This document shows positions 26,677 through 35,101 of a stretch of 64,000 nucleotides of DNA, in pieces. The translations under genes and the position numbers were made by a program. The stretch is from Pseudobdellovibrio sp031428275 (GTDB lineage Bacteria > Bdellovibrionota > Bdellovibrionia > Bdellovibrionales > Bdellovibrionaceae): assembly GCA_031428275.1 (NCBI GenBank), contig JANPPC010000019.1:62001-126000 (forward strand), in the 5' to 3' direction. The notes under the pieces are model-generated. The model had not been told where the DNA came from, ran no database searches, and saw only the letters and a list, made by a program, of their open reading frames with translations. Position 1 is the stretch's first letter. Every line of letters begins with the position of its first letter.

Positions 26677-27600
26677 ATGAAATCATTGGCGATCGTAATT
26701 GGTTTATTCGCAATTGTTTTAGTCGGTTGTATCAAAAAAACAGCTGAACTTGGATCGGTTGATAATCCAATTAAACTTCACTTCGTACCTTCAGTTGATG
26801 CCAAAGTGATCGAAGATAATTCAGTTAAATTTAAAGAGTACCTTGAAAAAAATACTCCCTACAAATACGACATTACCATTCCGCAATCTTTTATCGCAGT
26901 CGTAGAAGCATTTGGAACGAAGCGCGCCGATGTGGCCGCCATCAATACTTTCGGTTACGTTTTGGCGCACGATAAGTATGGTGCCGAAGCTCGCCTAACG
27001 GTGATTCGCAATGGGGAAGCAACTTACCAATCTCAGTTCATTGCAAAAGCAGATGGCAAAATTAAAAAAGTTGAAGATCTAGCCGGAAAAAAAATCGCGT
27101 TCGTCGAACCTTCGTCGACTTCGGGTTATTTACTTCCGCTTAAAACCTTAAAAGATAAAGGCATCGAAGTTAAAGAAACAGTTTTTGCGGGTAAGCACGA
27201 CAACGTTGTTTCGATGGTTTACCAAGGCCAAGTTGACGCAGGCGCGACGTTTTATTCGCCTCCCTCGAAAGATTCGGCTGGTAGTGATCGTATGGAAGAT
27301 GCGCGACGTTTAGTTTTAACTCAGTATCCCGACGTTGAAAAAAAGGTTGTTATCATTTCATTATCTGAACCAATCACTAACGATCCGATTGTATTCAGAA
27401 AAGAAATGCCTGAAGAGATGAAAACAAAAATCGTCGATGCAATGATTGCTTTCGTTGCGACCCCAGAAGGTAAAGATGCTTTTCAGGCTATCTACGGCGT
27501 AACAGCCGTAAAAAAAGCAAGCGATATGGACTACGAGCCCGTACGCAAGATGTTAAAAGCATTAGGAAAAGACGCCTCTGAACTTGTTCAAAAGAAGTAA
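26677..27600 (+). CDS. phnD: PhnD-type phosphonate/phosphate ABC transporter substrate-binding lipoprotein
   Basis: This is the periplasmic binding component of a phosphonate-class importer. A signal peptide ends in the lipobox LVGC (Cys18), so the protein is membrane-tethered. The mature part matches PhnD-like proteins: LHFVPSVDAKVIEDN, then GTKRADVAAINTFGYVLAH, DLAGKKIAFVEPSSTSGYL and ITNDPIVFRKEMP. The 307 residues are typical. Good ribosome site AAAGGAA upstream. In the 137-base promoter region the palindrome ACAAAATTTGT (near 26631-26641) is a possible operator. No C-P lyase or phosphonatase genes are nearby, so the ligand may be phosphite, phosphate or a phosphonate. Confidence 0.9.
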   Translation: MKSLAIVIGLFAIVLVGCIKKTAELGSVDNPIKLHFVPSVDAKVIEDNSVKFKEYLEKNTPYKYDITIPQSFIAVVEAFGTKRADVAAINTFGYVLAHDKYGAEARLTVIRNGEATYQSQFIAKADGKIKKVEDLAGKKIAFVEPSSTSGYLLPLKTLKDKGIEVKETVFAGKHDNVVSMVYQGQVDAGATFYSPPSKDSAGSDRMEDARRLVLTQYPDVEKKVVIISLSEPITNDPIVFRKEMPEEMKTKIVDAMIAFVATPEGKDAFQAIYGVTAVKKASDMDYEPVRKMLKALGKDASELVQKK

Positions 27601-27610
27601 GGAATAATTT

Positions 27611-28402
27611 ATGTCTGAACCGATTCTGAAAATTAAAGATTTAAAGAAAACTTATCCGAATGGTGTGCAAGCACTTAAGGGAGTTACCTTCGACGTTAAG
27701 CGCGGCGAATTCTTAGTCGTAATTGGTCTAAGCGGGTCGGGTAAGTCGACTTTATTGCGTTGTTTAAACCGACTGCACGATCCAACAAGTGGTGAAGTGC
27801 ATTTTCGAACTGACCAGCAGGGACACACCCTTGATACGACGAAGTTAAACACGAATGCTTCAATTCGTGACCTTCGTAAAAAAGTTGGAATGATATTTCA
27901 GCACTTCAATTTGATTCCGCGTCACACTGTTTTAGCCAACGTATTGATGGGTAAGCTTGCTTACACGACGAACTTAAAAAGTCTATTTGGTCTTTGGTCA
28001 GCAGAAGACAAAGCTGAAGCAATGAAATACTTAAAGCTCGTTGGTATCGCCGAGAAAGCTCACATCCGCGCCGATCAGTTGTCGGGTGGCCAACAGCAGC
28101 GCGTAGCGATTGCGCGCGCCCTTACTCAGAACCCGCAAGTTTTACTTGCCGATGAACCTGTTGCCTCTCTCGATCCCGCAACTTGTCACACGGTAATGGA
28201 TTACTTGAAAAAGGTAAATCAAGAGCTAGGTATTACAGTTATTTGTAATCTTCATTTTTTATCTTTAGTGCGACAGTACGCGACGCGCGTCATTGCATTA
28301 AAGAATGGTGAGCTTGTTTACGAGGGCGATCCGAAAAATATCGACGAAGCGTGGTTTGAAAAAATCTACGGTGCCGGCGCTAAAGAAGTTCACATTAATT
28401 AA
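27611..28402 (+). CDS. phnC: PhnC-type ABC transporter ATPase
   Basis: The ATPase of the phosphonate-type importer. Walker A is GLSGSGKST (residues 39-47), the signature is LSGGQQQR, Walker B is VLLADEPVASLDP, and the H-loop His lies in CNLHFLS. MIFQHFNLIPRHTVLANVLMG is characteristic of the PhnC branch. At 263 residues it is full length. It lies 10 bases after phnD with its own AAGGA site and 12 bases before phnE. Confidence 0.94.
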   Translation: MSEPILKIKDLKKTYPNGVQALKGVTFDVKRGEFLVVIGLSGSGKSTLLRCLNRLHDPTSGEVHFRTDQQGHTLDTTKLNTNASIRDLRKKVGMIFQHFNLIPRHTVLANVLMGKLAYTTNLKSLFGLWSAEDKAEAMKYLKLVGIAEKAHIRADQLSGGQQQRVAIARALTQNPQVLLADEPVASLDPATCHTVMDYLKKVNQELGITVICNLHFLSLVRQYATRVIALKNGELVYEGDPKNIDEAWFEKIYGAGAKEVHIN

Positions 28403-28414
28403 AGGATATAATTT

Positions 28415-29443
28415 ATGAAACCTTACGTTGTACGTCGTTCACTATTAGACGGTTTAACATTCGCAGTATTTTTGTCGGTTGCTTTGACGTTGGTCTTACA
28501 GCCTACAGACGCCCAGATGCACAACCTACCGTTGATTTCATTTATTTTTTTAATTGGTATGGTTTTAGGCGCAGTCATCAGCAGCGTTCTAAATGCTCAA
28601 GGTATTAAAACTTTTGGCGAAAATATTTTTGAACCCGATTACGAAAAAGCAAAGGCTGAGGCGAAGCCATTTTTTAAAACTTTTTGGGGCTGGCACTTTT
28701 TTATTACGTTAGTTGTACTGTTTGTTGTGGGAATTTATAAAACAAAATTTTCAATGTACGAGCTATTGAACGAAGACGGCTTCGAAGGGGCAAAACGTCT
28801 ATTCAAAGGTATTTTTTCTCCTAATTGGGCTGTTTTACCTTCGGCCGTTTTGAATATTATCGAAACAATCTTCATGGCTTTCATGGCCACTCTACTTGCT
28901 ATTCCATTTGCATTTGTACTTAGCTTTGCGGCCGCAAAAAATGTGATGAAGGGGCCGGGCGCTTTCGCAATATATATGATTATTCGTACGGTTCTTAACG
29001 TAACCCGTTCGGTTGAAGCCTTAGTTTGGGCGATTATTTTTTCGGTTTGGGTCGGTATTGGTCCATTTGCGGGTATGTTAGCTTTAATGATTCACTCGAT
29101 CGCATCATTGACGAAGCAGTACTCTGAAATGGTTGAAAGTGTCAGCGAAGGCCCGATCGAAGGCGTTCAGTCTTGCGGCGCAAGCAAGCTACAAACTATT
29201 TGGTTTGCGATTGTTCCACAAGTTGTTCTTCCGTATATTTCGTTTACCGTTTACCGCTGGGACATCAACGTACGCATGGCCACAATCATCGGTTTAGTAG
29301 GTGGTGGCGGTATTGGTACTATGTTGATCAAATACCAAGGTCAAGCGATGTGGCCTGAAGTGGGCACGATCATCGTAGTTATCGCAGCTGTTGTTTGGTT
29401 AATGGATCAGGCGTCTGCCTATATCCGTGAAGCTCTGAAATAA
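28415..29443 (+). CDS. phnE: PhnE-type ABC transporter permease with N-terminal extension
   Basis: The inner-membrane permease of the importer. The binding-protein-dependent permease core begins around residue 145 (NIIETIFMAFMATLLAIPFAF), includes the conserved EALVWAIIFSVWVGIGPFAG and the cytoplasmic EAA-like loop SEGPIEGVQSCGASKLQTIW, and ends with ATIIGLVGGGGIG. The first ~140 residues add two or three extra hydrophobic segments, making 342 residues against about 260-280 for many PhnE proteins. Only one permease gene is present, so a homodimer is expected. Ribosome site AAAGGA precedes the ATG. Confidence 0.9.
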   Translation: MKPYVVRRSLLDGLTFAVFLSVALTLVLQPTDAQMHNLPLISFIFLIGMVLGAVISSVLNAQGIKTFGENIFEPDYEKAKAEAKPFFKTFWGWHFFITLVVLFVVGIYKTKFSMYELLNEDGFEGAKRLFKGIFSPNWAVLPSAVLNIIETIFMAFMATLLAIPFAFVLSFAAAKNVMKGPGAFAIYMIIRTVLNVTRSVEALVWAIIFSVWVGIGPFAGMLALMIHSIASLTKQYSEMVESVSEGPIEGVQSCGASKLQTIWFAIVPQVVLPYISFTVYRWDINVRMATIIGLVGGGGIGTMLIKYQGQAMWPEVGTIIVVIAAVVWLMDQASAYIREALK

Positions 29444-29444
29444 A

Positions 29445-29864
29445 ATGAGCTCACAAGATAATTTCACTTACGAACTGCTCATCAGAGAAAATCACTTAGA
29501 TTCTTACGGTCACGTTAATAATGCGACCTATCTAGTCCTGTTTGAAGAGGCCCGTTGGGAAATCATTACCCAGCGCGGTTATGGCTACAATAAAGTTCAT
29601 CAAACTATGCAAGGGCCCGTCATTTTAGAATTGAATTTGAAATTTTTGAAAGAACTAAAACTTCGCGAAAAAATAAAAATCAACCTAGAGCCTATTTCGT
29701 ACGAAGGTAAAATTTCAAAGTTGAAGCAAACGATGATCAACTCTCGGGGCGAAGTGGCCTGCGAACTTTTAGTCACAGTTGGTTTTTTCGATCTAAAGAC
29801 GCGTAAGCTCATTTTGCCGACTGCAGAATGGCTGATTGCCCTCGGAGCCCCACCAAAATCCTAG
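29445..29864 (+). CDS. Hotdog-fold acyl-CoA thioesterase (4HBT family)
   Basis: A 139-residue hotdog-fold protein. The family motif SYGHVNNATYLVLFEEARWE (residues about 19-38) contains the DSYGHVNN loop in which D18 is the usual catalytic acid of the YbgC/FadM type (4-hydroxybenzoyl-CoA thioesterase-like). It hydrolyses acyl-CoA thioesters; the acyl group is unknown. The start is one base after the phnE stop, so it is translated from the transporter transcript, although no functional link to phosphonate uptake is evident. Confidence 0.88.
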   Translation: MSSQDNFTYELLIRENHLDSYGHVNNATYLVLFEEARWEIITQRGYGYNKVHQTMQGPVILELNLKFLKELKLREKIKINLEPISYEGKISKLKQTMINSRGEVACELLVTVGFFDLKTRKLILPTAEWLIALGAPPKS

Positions 29865-29876
29865 TCTAGTTGGCGA

Positions 29877-30022
29877 GGTGGATTTCTGACCCAAATTCTT
29901 CAAATGGTTTCAGGGTGTCCCAGACTGAGAATTCTTTAAAAAATTGTATAATTTTTGATTTAATTTCAACTACATGTAAAGTACGCATCTAAATCCACCG
30001 ATATTTAATCTATCTAGGTGGT
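29877..30022 (+). promoter_or_regulatory. Possible alternating RNA pairing in the HD-GYP 5' leader
   Basis: AAATCCACC at 29991-29999 can pair with GGTGGATTT at 29877-29885 (nine perfect pairs). Its CCACC part can instead pair with GGTGG at 30017-30021, which is the ribosome site of the gene starting at 30026. The two pairings exclude each other, so the leader could switch translation on or off. This is by inspection only; the 5' copy lies just after the thioesterase stop and may not be in the same transcript. Confidence 0.3.
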
Positions 30023-30025
30023 AAA

Positions 30026-30670
30026 ATGAATTGGGGAGATATTCCAAACTGGTCGGGTGCTTCAGTTGCAAGTTTATTGCAGATACTAAAGCATATTGAA
30101 CCAGGTACATACGAGCACTGTCTTCGTGTTGGAGAATACTCTAAGCAACTGGCTTTGTATGCCGGACTTAACGAATACCAACAAAAAGTCGCCGAGATTG
30201 CCGGAAAGCTTCACGACATCGGAAAAGCTTCAATCGACTTAGACATCTTATTGAAGCCGTCTAAATTAAATGCGATCGAATATGAAATTATTAAAAGTCA
30301 TAGCTTGGCTAGTGAAGAATTTATTAAGCCATTATCTGAGGCTCACCAATTTTTTAAAGATGTGCAGCCCGCGGTTCGTGCCCATCACGAATTTATTAAC
30401 GGCTCAGGCTACCCAGATAAAATGGTTGGCGATGAAATTCCGTTGATTGCCCGAGTTATTTCGGTGGTGGATACGTACGATGCAATGTCTGTGACCCGTA
30501 CTTACCGAGCAGGTTTAACAGATGATATTATTTATGCTGAATTAAAACGTTGCGCTGGTACTCAGTTTGATAAGCAATTAGCAACGATCTTTTTAAATTC
30601 ACACCGCTTCTGGCGCAAAGCTCGTTCAAATGAAGAATCTCAGCACGAAATTCTTAAAAAAGTAGGTTAG
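30026..30670 (+). CDS. HD-GYP domain protein, probable cyclic-di-GMP phosphodiesterase
   Basis: A stand-alone HD-GYP domain of 214 residues, with no receiver. Metal ligands are visible: H31, H63-D64 (KLHDIGK, K67), H92 in IIKSHS, H120-H121 and D149. The GYP signature is HHEFINGSGYP at residues 120-130, with the GSGYP core intact, so c-di-GMP hydrolysis is plausible. It lies two genes upstream of a VWA lipoprotein and 145 bases from a PilZ protein, a natural c-di-GMP effector. Its ribosome site AGGTGG lies inside a short potential hairpin. Confidence 0.88.
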   Translation: MNWGDIPNWSGASVASLLQILKHIEPGTYEHCLRVGEYSKQLALYAGLNEYQQKVAEIAGKLHDIGKASIDLDILLKPSKLNAIEYEIIKSHSLASEEFIKPLSEAHQFFKDVQPAVRAHHEFINGSGYPDKMVGDEIPLIARVISVVDTYDAMSVTRTYRAGLTDDIIYAELKRCAGTQFDKQLATIFLNSHRFWRKARSNEESQHEILKKVG

Positions 30671-30815
30671 TTTTTGCTTTAGCAGGCGAAGAATCCCAAC
30701 GTTCTCTGATTCAGCACTGTCAAAAAGTTCACCACTATATACTACATTAAAGACGAGGTTGAAACGATCCGAGATTAACGTATCAGTTAGTTTCTTATTT
30801 TAGAACGAGGGTTTT

Positions 30816-31580
30816 ATGCAAAAGTTTTTTGTAGCACATGAAGGTAAGCAGTCAGGTCCGTTCTCGCTGGATGAGGTTTCTTTTAAGCTCTCGCAAAAAA
30901 ATCTAGAATGGAATGACTATATCTACGATGAAAAAAACGAAGACTGGATTCTTTTATTAGAATTTCCGCAGTTGACTTCACTATTTAATAAAAGCTTCAA
31001 AAATCCAATTAGTGTAAAGCCTGTTTTAACCGAGCAAGATACACTACGTGATCGTGCTTGGTATATCTTAAAGCAGAATAATAATTACGGTCCCTTTTCA
31101 AAAGCTGAAATGATTCAGATGTTACAAAGTAAAACTTTATTTGAATTTGATTTTGTTTGGAAACAAGGGCTGGCGGCTTGGAAGCGTCTTTCAGACGTAA
31201 GTGATTTTCAGCCTGAAGAAATTCGAAAAATATTTGAAATTATCCCCAGCAACGAGCCCGACCAAGAGATATTTTTTCGTCGGCGGCACATGCGATCTGA
31301 ATATCCGTGCAGCCTAATCTTACACGATCGCAAAAAAGTCTATAAAGGCGAAAGCTTTGAAATCAGTGCAGGCGGGGCCGGAATTATGATTAAAGACGTT
31401 GGTTTTGAAATCGACCAGCAATTTTACCTACATTTCGCTCCGGGCGGGCAACTGCCCGCGTTCAACGCCATTTGCCGTATCGTCAGCAAAACTTCGGGTA
31501 ACCGTTACGGTTTACGTTTTATGCATATTGCAGCGGCAGCGAAAGACTCAATTTCGAAATTTACGAACAAGGCATCATAG
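30816..31580 (+). CDS. Two GYF_2-like domains fused to a PilZ domain
   Basis: Two tandem GYF_2-like domains (residues about 1-50, FFVAHEGKQSGPFSLDEV; about 85-135, WYILKQNNNYGPFSKAEM) are followed by a C-terminal PilZ domain (about 155-250). The PilZ c-di-GMP contacts are present as RRRHMR and EISAGGAG, the latter with E in place of the usual D/N of (D/N)xSxxG. The protein should be a soluble c-di-GMP effector whose GYF_2 modules bind partners. It follows the HD-GYP phosphodiesterase by 145 bases, so enzyme and effector may work in one circuit. Architecture is read from motifs; the ligand is inferred. Confidence 0.82.
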   Translation: MQKFFVAHEGKQSGPFSLDEVSFKLSQKNLEWNDYIYDEKNEDWILLLEFPQLTSLFNKSFKNPISVKPVLTEQDTLRDRAWYILKQNNNYGPFSKAEMIQMLQSKTLFEFDFVWKQGLAAWKRLSDVSDFQPEEIRKIFEIIPSNEPDQEIFFRRRHMRSEYPCSLILHDRKKVYKGESFEISAGGAGIMIKDVGFEIDQQFYLHFAPGGQLPAFNAICRIVSKTSGNRYGLRFMHIAAAAKDSISKFTNKAS

Positions 31581-31593
31581 GTAAGGAATCTAC

Positions 31594-32610
31594 GTGAAGG
31601 CTATTTTGATTGGTAACTTATTAACATCCGTCGGTCTGGCGGCCTCAGTTTTGCTGACTTCGTCTTGCGGTACACGCGCGACAAGTTTTGCGCTTCCTTC
31701 GGCGAATGAATCTTTCGGTCAAGTCATCACTTACAATCGCAAAGTCGATATTCTGTTTATTATCGATAACTCTAAATCAATGTTGCAACACCAGCAGCGT
31801 CTCTCGGCGCGAATTCCTGATATGATTAGTGCACTGAACTCGTTGGGTATGGATTACCACGTGGCGGTCACCTCAACGACGATGACCAAAAATTCAGATT
31901 ATCCGATGGCCCGACAAATTGTGGGTACACCCAAGTACTTAACCAGTGTGAACATTCATTTGCTAGGAGACCGCTTATTGGTTGGCGATACGGGGTCAGA
32001 TAACGAACGCGGCCTCGATGCGTTGGCTTTTGTTACGGGCTCGTATGCCGACACTAGCGCTGCGGGATTTTTACGTTCAGACGCATTATTTGTGGTGAAC
32101 TTTCTAGCCGATGAAAATGATAATAGCTCTGAACTAGGTTTGGGCACTTCAAATGATTTTATAAACTACATGAATAAATTTAAACCTGCTTTCGCAGATG
32201 GTAGTCGCGCTTGGATAGCCAATTACATCGGAACCATTCAAAATCAAAATTGTGATTTTTTGGGTGGTCATGTATCGATCGGAACCAACTATATTAAATT
32301 AGTTGAAGCCTCAAAAGGAGTTAAAGAATCAATTTGCGTTGGCGATTTAACTTCGGCGGTTTCGAATATCAAGGCGCGCATCATCGACCAAATTACAGCA
32401 TACCGCCTGAAAGACGCACCAAACAAGTCGACGATTAAAGTAAGTGTGGGCGGGGTCATTATTTCAGAAGATGCAATTAACGGCTGGACATTAGAATCCG
32501 AAATTAACGCAAACGGCGTAAAAGTTTATTCTATCAAATTTCATGGCAAGGCAATACCGGCTGAAGGCATGTCGGTATTAGTAGACTATGTGCCCGTCAG
32601 CGCTGGGTAA
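31594..32610 (+). CDS. von Willebrand factor A domain lipoprotein
   Basis: A GTG start gives a 338-residue protein with a signal peptide and lipobox LLTSSC (Cys25). The VWA-type fold is indicated by VDILFIIDNSKSM, whose DNSKS (D58, S60, S62) is a MIDAS metal-site motif, followed by helix and strand patterns to about residue 250. The C-terminal ~80 residues are beta-rich. Such proteins usually mediate adhesion or protein contacts at the cell surface. It is 13 bases from the PilZ gene. A hairpin with AGCGCT arms (32599-32604 and 32610-32615) spans the stop codon but has no T tract. Confidence 0.82.
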   Translation: MKAILIGNLLTSVGLAASVLLTSSCGTRATSFALPSANESFGQVITYNRKVDILFIIDNSKSMLQHQQRLSARIPDMISALNSLGMDYHVAVTSTTMTKNSDYPMARQIVGTPKYLTSVNIHLLGDRLLVGDTGSDNERGLDALAFVTGSYADTSAAGFLRSDALFVVNFLADENDNSSELGLGTSNDFINYMNKFKPAFADGSRAWIANYIGTIQNQNCDFLGGHVSIGTNYIKLVEASKGVKESICVGDLTSAVSNIKARIIDQITAYRLKDAPNKSTIKVSVGGVIISEDAINGWTLESEINANGVKVYSIKFHGKAIPAEGMSVLVDYVPVSAG

Positions 32611-32634
32611 GCGCTCTAATGCTCAATAACGAAT

Positions 32635-34116
32635 CTATTTTTGAATGACCATAATTCCTGGGCCGCCGTTGGTCGTCGGAATGCTGACGTCGCGGGGAGA
32701 TAAAGCGGTTAAGGCGCCAGTCGTTGGGTTACGAGTGTAGCCACTAACTGATGGTACATTCGAAGAATTACATGTGTAAGCAAACCTTCCGTTCGTATCG
32801 ACACGTACATCATTAGGTCCGCCGCCAGATTCTACTTCGGAAGCACGTGTTAGCTCGCCGCTGGTTTGATCAATATTGTAGACGACGACTATTTTCGGAT
32901 CTCCGGCAGTCAATGAGAACGCCGTGCCGTAAAAGAATAATCCGTCCGGAGAAATATTTGCGCCCGAACCACCATTATCGGTATAGCCAGTTGATGAATT
33001 ATTCAGAATAGGTGTGCCGATGCCGGTTAAGACTCCGGTGGTCTGGTCGACCTCATACGCGGCAACCCTTTTTTGACCGGTCAAGCCCATGTAAACCCAA
33101 CGGTTATTTGGATGAATCGTAATCCCATCTCCCGTATTGGCAAAGCCTCCGTTGCCATTTCTGAAGGGGCTTCCAGGGATAATACTTAGCGCGCCCGTTG
33201 TCTGGTCTATGGCAAGCCCGGCGACGCCGCCTTGGCCACTTTGCGAGGCTACGTAAATGAAGCGACCCGTATTATCAACCACGATCCCATTCAAAGTTGC
33301 TGCGCCTGAGGCGAACGGGCTTCCTGAGATGGTCGTTAACGTTCCGTCTGCGGCAACGCTGAAGGCGCTCACGCTGTTTCCGCCTTGATTCGTTACGTAT
33401 AAGTAATTTCCGGTCGGATGAAAGAATAATCCGTTCGGCGAGCTTGCGCCCGATAGAACGGGTACTCCAACTGCGGATAACCTTCCGTTAAGCGGGTTTA
33501 TTTCGTAAATCGATATGCTGCCGCTGCTCACGTTTGCTGCGTATAAATATTTGTTATTAGGACTAAGCACGGTTCCATAAGTTGAGACATGACCGGCTAT
33601 CGAAAACGGGCTTGATACAATTGGAAGTAAAGCGCCTGTTGAGGGGTTTTGTGCATAGCCGAAGACTTTTCCCGGATTGTCTTGCACACCTAAATATAAA
33701 AAGGAAGCGTATGAAAACTGCAGCGTGGTAGGGTCGGTGACGCTTTCGTCAACAACGCTGCCGTTGCCATCGCGATTCTTAACTGTAATTTCGAAAACTC
33801 CTGATTTACCTGGGCCAACGTTGCATGAGATTTGTGTATTGTCCTCGTTCACCACCGAGTTTTTGCACTCGTAAGGTCCGACGTATGCTTTGGCGCCGGC
33901 GTAGAATCCCGAGCCAGAAACGATGAGCGGACAACCGCCCGAAATGCTACAGTATAAAGCTCCGCCGCCGTTGGCCGAGGCCCCTTTTACTTTGGCTTTA
34001 AATTCAGATGGCGAAAAACTTTCGCTGTCGTACGTTTTGGCACACTGAGTGACCGTAAGAATAATTGAAACCGCCGTGATCGATAGGTAAGAAAATATTT
34101 TTATATTTTTTTTCAT
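32635..34116 (-). CDS. Lipoprotein with IPT/TIG-like domain and lactonase-type beta-propeller
   Basis: A signal peptide ends at TVTQC (Cys25), giving a probable lipoprotein. Residues about 50-135 look like an IPT/TIG immunoglobulin-like domain (GGCPLIVSGSGFYAGAKAYV). The rest, about 140-490, is a repeat array of seven-bladed lactonase/YVTN type, each blade with a pattern such as SPNNKYLYAANVSSGSISIY and HPTGNYLYVTNQGGNSVSAF. Function is unknown; such propellers often act in carbohydrate or protein binding rather than catalysis. It converges with the VWA gene and follows the barrel gene by 26 bases in a minus-strand pair. Confidence 0.82.
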   Translation of the reverse strand: MKKNIKIFSYLSITAVSIILTVTQCAKTYDSESFSPSEFKAKVKGASANGGGALYCSISGGCPLIVSGSGFYAGAKAYVGPYECKNSVVNEDNTQISCNVGPGKSGVFEITVKNRDGNGSVVDESVTDPTTLQFSYASFLYLGVQDNPGKVFGYAQNPSTGALLPIVSSPFSIAGHVSTYGTVLSPNNKYLYAANVSSGSISIYEINPLNGRLSAVGVPVLSGASSPNGLFFHPTGNYLYVTNQGGNSVSAFSVAADGTLTTISGSPFASGAATLNGIVVDNTGRFIYVASQSGQGGVAGLAIDQTTGALSIIPGSPFRNGNGGFANTGDGITIHPNNRWVYMGLTGQKRVAAYEVDQTTGVLTGIGTPILNNSSTGYTDNGGSGANISPDGLFFYGTAFSLTAGDPKIVVVYNIDQTSGELTRASEVESGGGPNDVRVDTNGRFAYTCNSSNVPSVSGYTRNPTTGALTALSPRDVSIPTTNGGPGIMVIQK

Positions 34117-34142
34117 TCAGCACTCCTTGCTTATGAAGAAAA

Positions 34143-34760
34143 CTATTTAGTATTTGTAAAATTCGTTAACACGACACCTAGACCGATACGATCCCATTTC
34201 ACATTGTTTGTTAGTGAATCGTCGAAAGTTTCAGTTGTGTAGTCGATAACGAAACCAAACCTTTTCTTAACTTGGCGGAAATACTGAACTTGAAATCCAC
34301 CTTTTGATTTGTAAACCGCCGTCGTGCCTTGCACGGTCGCTTTATCTAAAGTAAAGGTGTCGGACACGCGGTAGATCACGCCGAAAGATTGTTTTCCGTC
34401 GTAGTAATCAATGCGTACTCCGGGTGCTGTTCCTTTACCAGAAATATTTTGACCACCGACTTCGGCTGGATCAACTGATTGGCCTGCGATATTGTATTCG
34501 TAATTTAAACCAAGACGAAGTTTTCTAATATTATAGCCCATAAAGAAACTGACTGGCGTATAAATCATATTGCGATCAGGTACGTCGACACCGTTACCCA
34601 TTTTACCTTGTCCGGCCTCAACCATGGCGCCAATTGAAAATTTCGGGCCCCCACTACTTCCGCCGGTTTTTTGAGCCACAGATTCAGAAGTTACAAGAAC
34701 TGTTAAAGAAAAAACTAAACCCGTTAGTAGGCTTAAGCCTCGCTGATTAGATAACTGCAT
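34143..34760 (-). CDS. Putative outer-membrane beta-barrel protein
   Basis: A 205-residue exported protein with a signal peptide (cleavage likely near SVAQ, about residue 29). The mature part alternates hydrophobic and polar residues with aromatic girdles (MIYTPVSFFMGYNIRKLRLG, FGVIYRVSD, GFQVQYFRQVKKRFGFVIDY), consistent with an eight- to ten-stranded barrel and ending GLGVVLTNFTNTK. I do not recognise a named family. It is the first gene of the pair with the propeller lipoprotein, and 341 bases of non-coding DNA lie upstream of it. Confidence 0.7.
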   Translation of the reverse strand: MQLSNQRGLSLLTGLVFSLTVLVTSESVAQKTGGSSGGPKFSIGAMVEAGQGKMGNGVDVPDRNMIYTPVSFFMGYNIRKLRLGLNYEYNIAGQSVDPAEVGGQNISGKGTAPGVRIDYYDGKQSFGVIYRVSDTFTLDKATVQGTTAVYKSKGGFQVQYFRQVKKRFGFVIDYTTETFDDSLTNNVKWDRIGLGVVLTNFTNTK

Positions 34761-35101
34761 GTAAAACCCCCAAATTAAACTTCGATAAGTTATTAATATT
34801 GTAGAAGATTTTTATCATTATAGCGAAGATGTTTTACCCTGTATCAAGATGCTACTATCTATAGGCCTAGTTTGATTATGACCAAAGGCTAAATCTTAGC
34901 AACAACCACATTCTAATGTCTCTTTAGCTATGAAATATGAATGAATAGAGCGCGGATGGTGCATCCGGTTCTGAGATCTCTAAGTGTGTCGTGAGTGAAA
35001 GCCGAGGTTCGTAACTTAGGACTTATTCGAATCCCCCTTCAACAACAGTTAAAGGGGGCAATTTATAAAGCGTGTAATCAGTTCTGTGTAACGAGCGAAA
35101 A
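34761..35101. other. Non-coding spacer with two hairpins
   Basis: 341 bases between the barrel gene (minus) and the subtilase stop (minus). A perfect 6-bp hairpin, CGGATG-GTG-CATCCG minus its outermost loop base, lies at about 34953-34967. A 7-bp arm pair CCCCCTT/AAGGGGG lies at 35033-35039 and 35052-35058, a candidate terminator for the protease gene although no T tract follows on that strand. Some sequence resembles tRNA parts (see rejected items). I see no gene. Confidence 0.45.
35033..35058 (-). terminator. GC-rich hairpin downstream of the subtilisin-like protease
   Basis: CCCCCTT at 35033-35039 pairs with AAGGGGG at 35052-35058 around a 12-base loop, 43 bases past the protease stop codon. 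No run of T follows on the minus strand, so termination is uncertain. Confidence 0.35.

Noticed and set aside
34925..35045. tRNA-like segments (a TAGAGC-type D-arm end, TTCGAATC-like T loop) in the spacer upstream of the subtilase terminator
   Set aside because: No seven-base acceptor stem, no 5-bp T stem, and the anticodon loop lacks U33; best read as coincidence or an old remnant.
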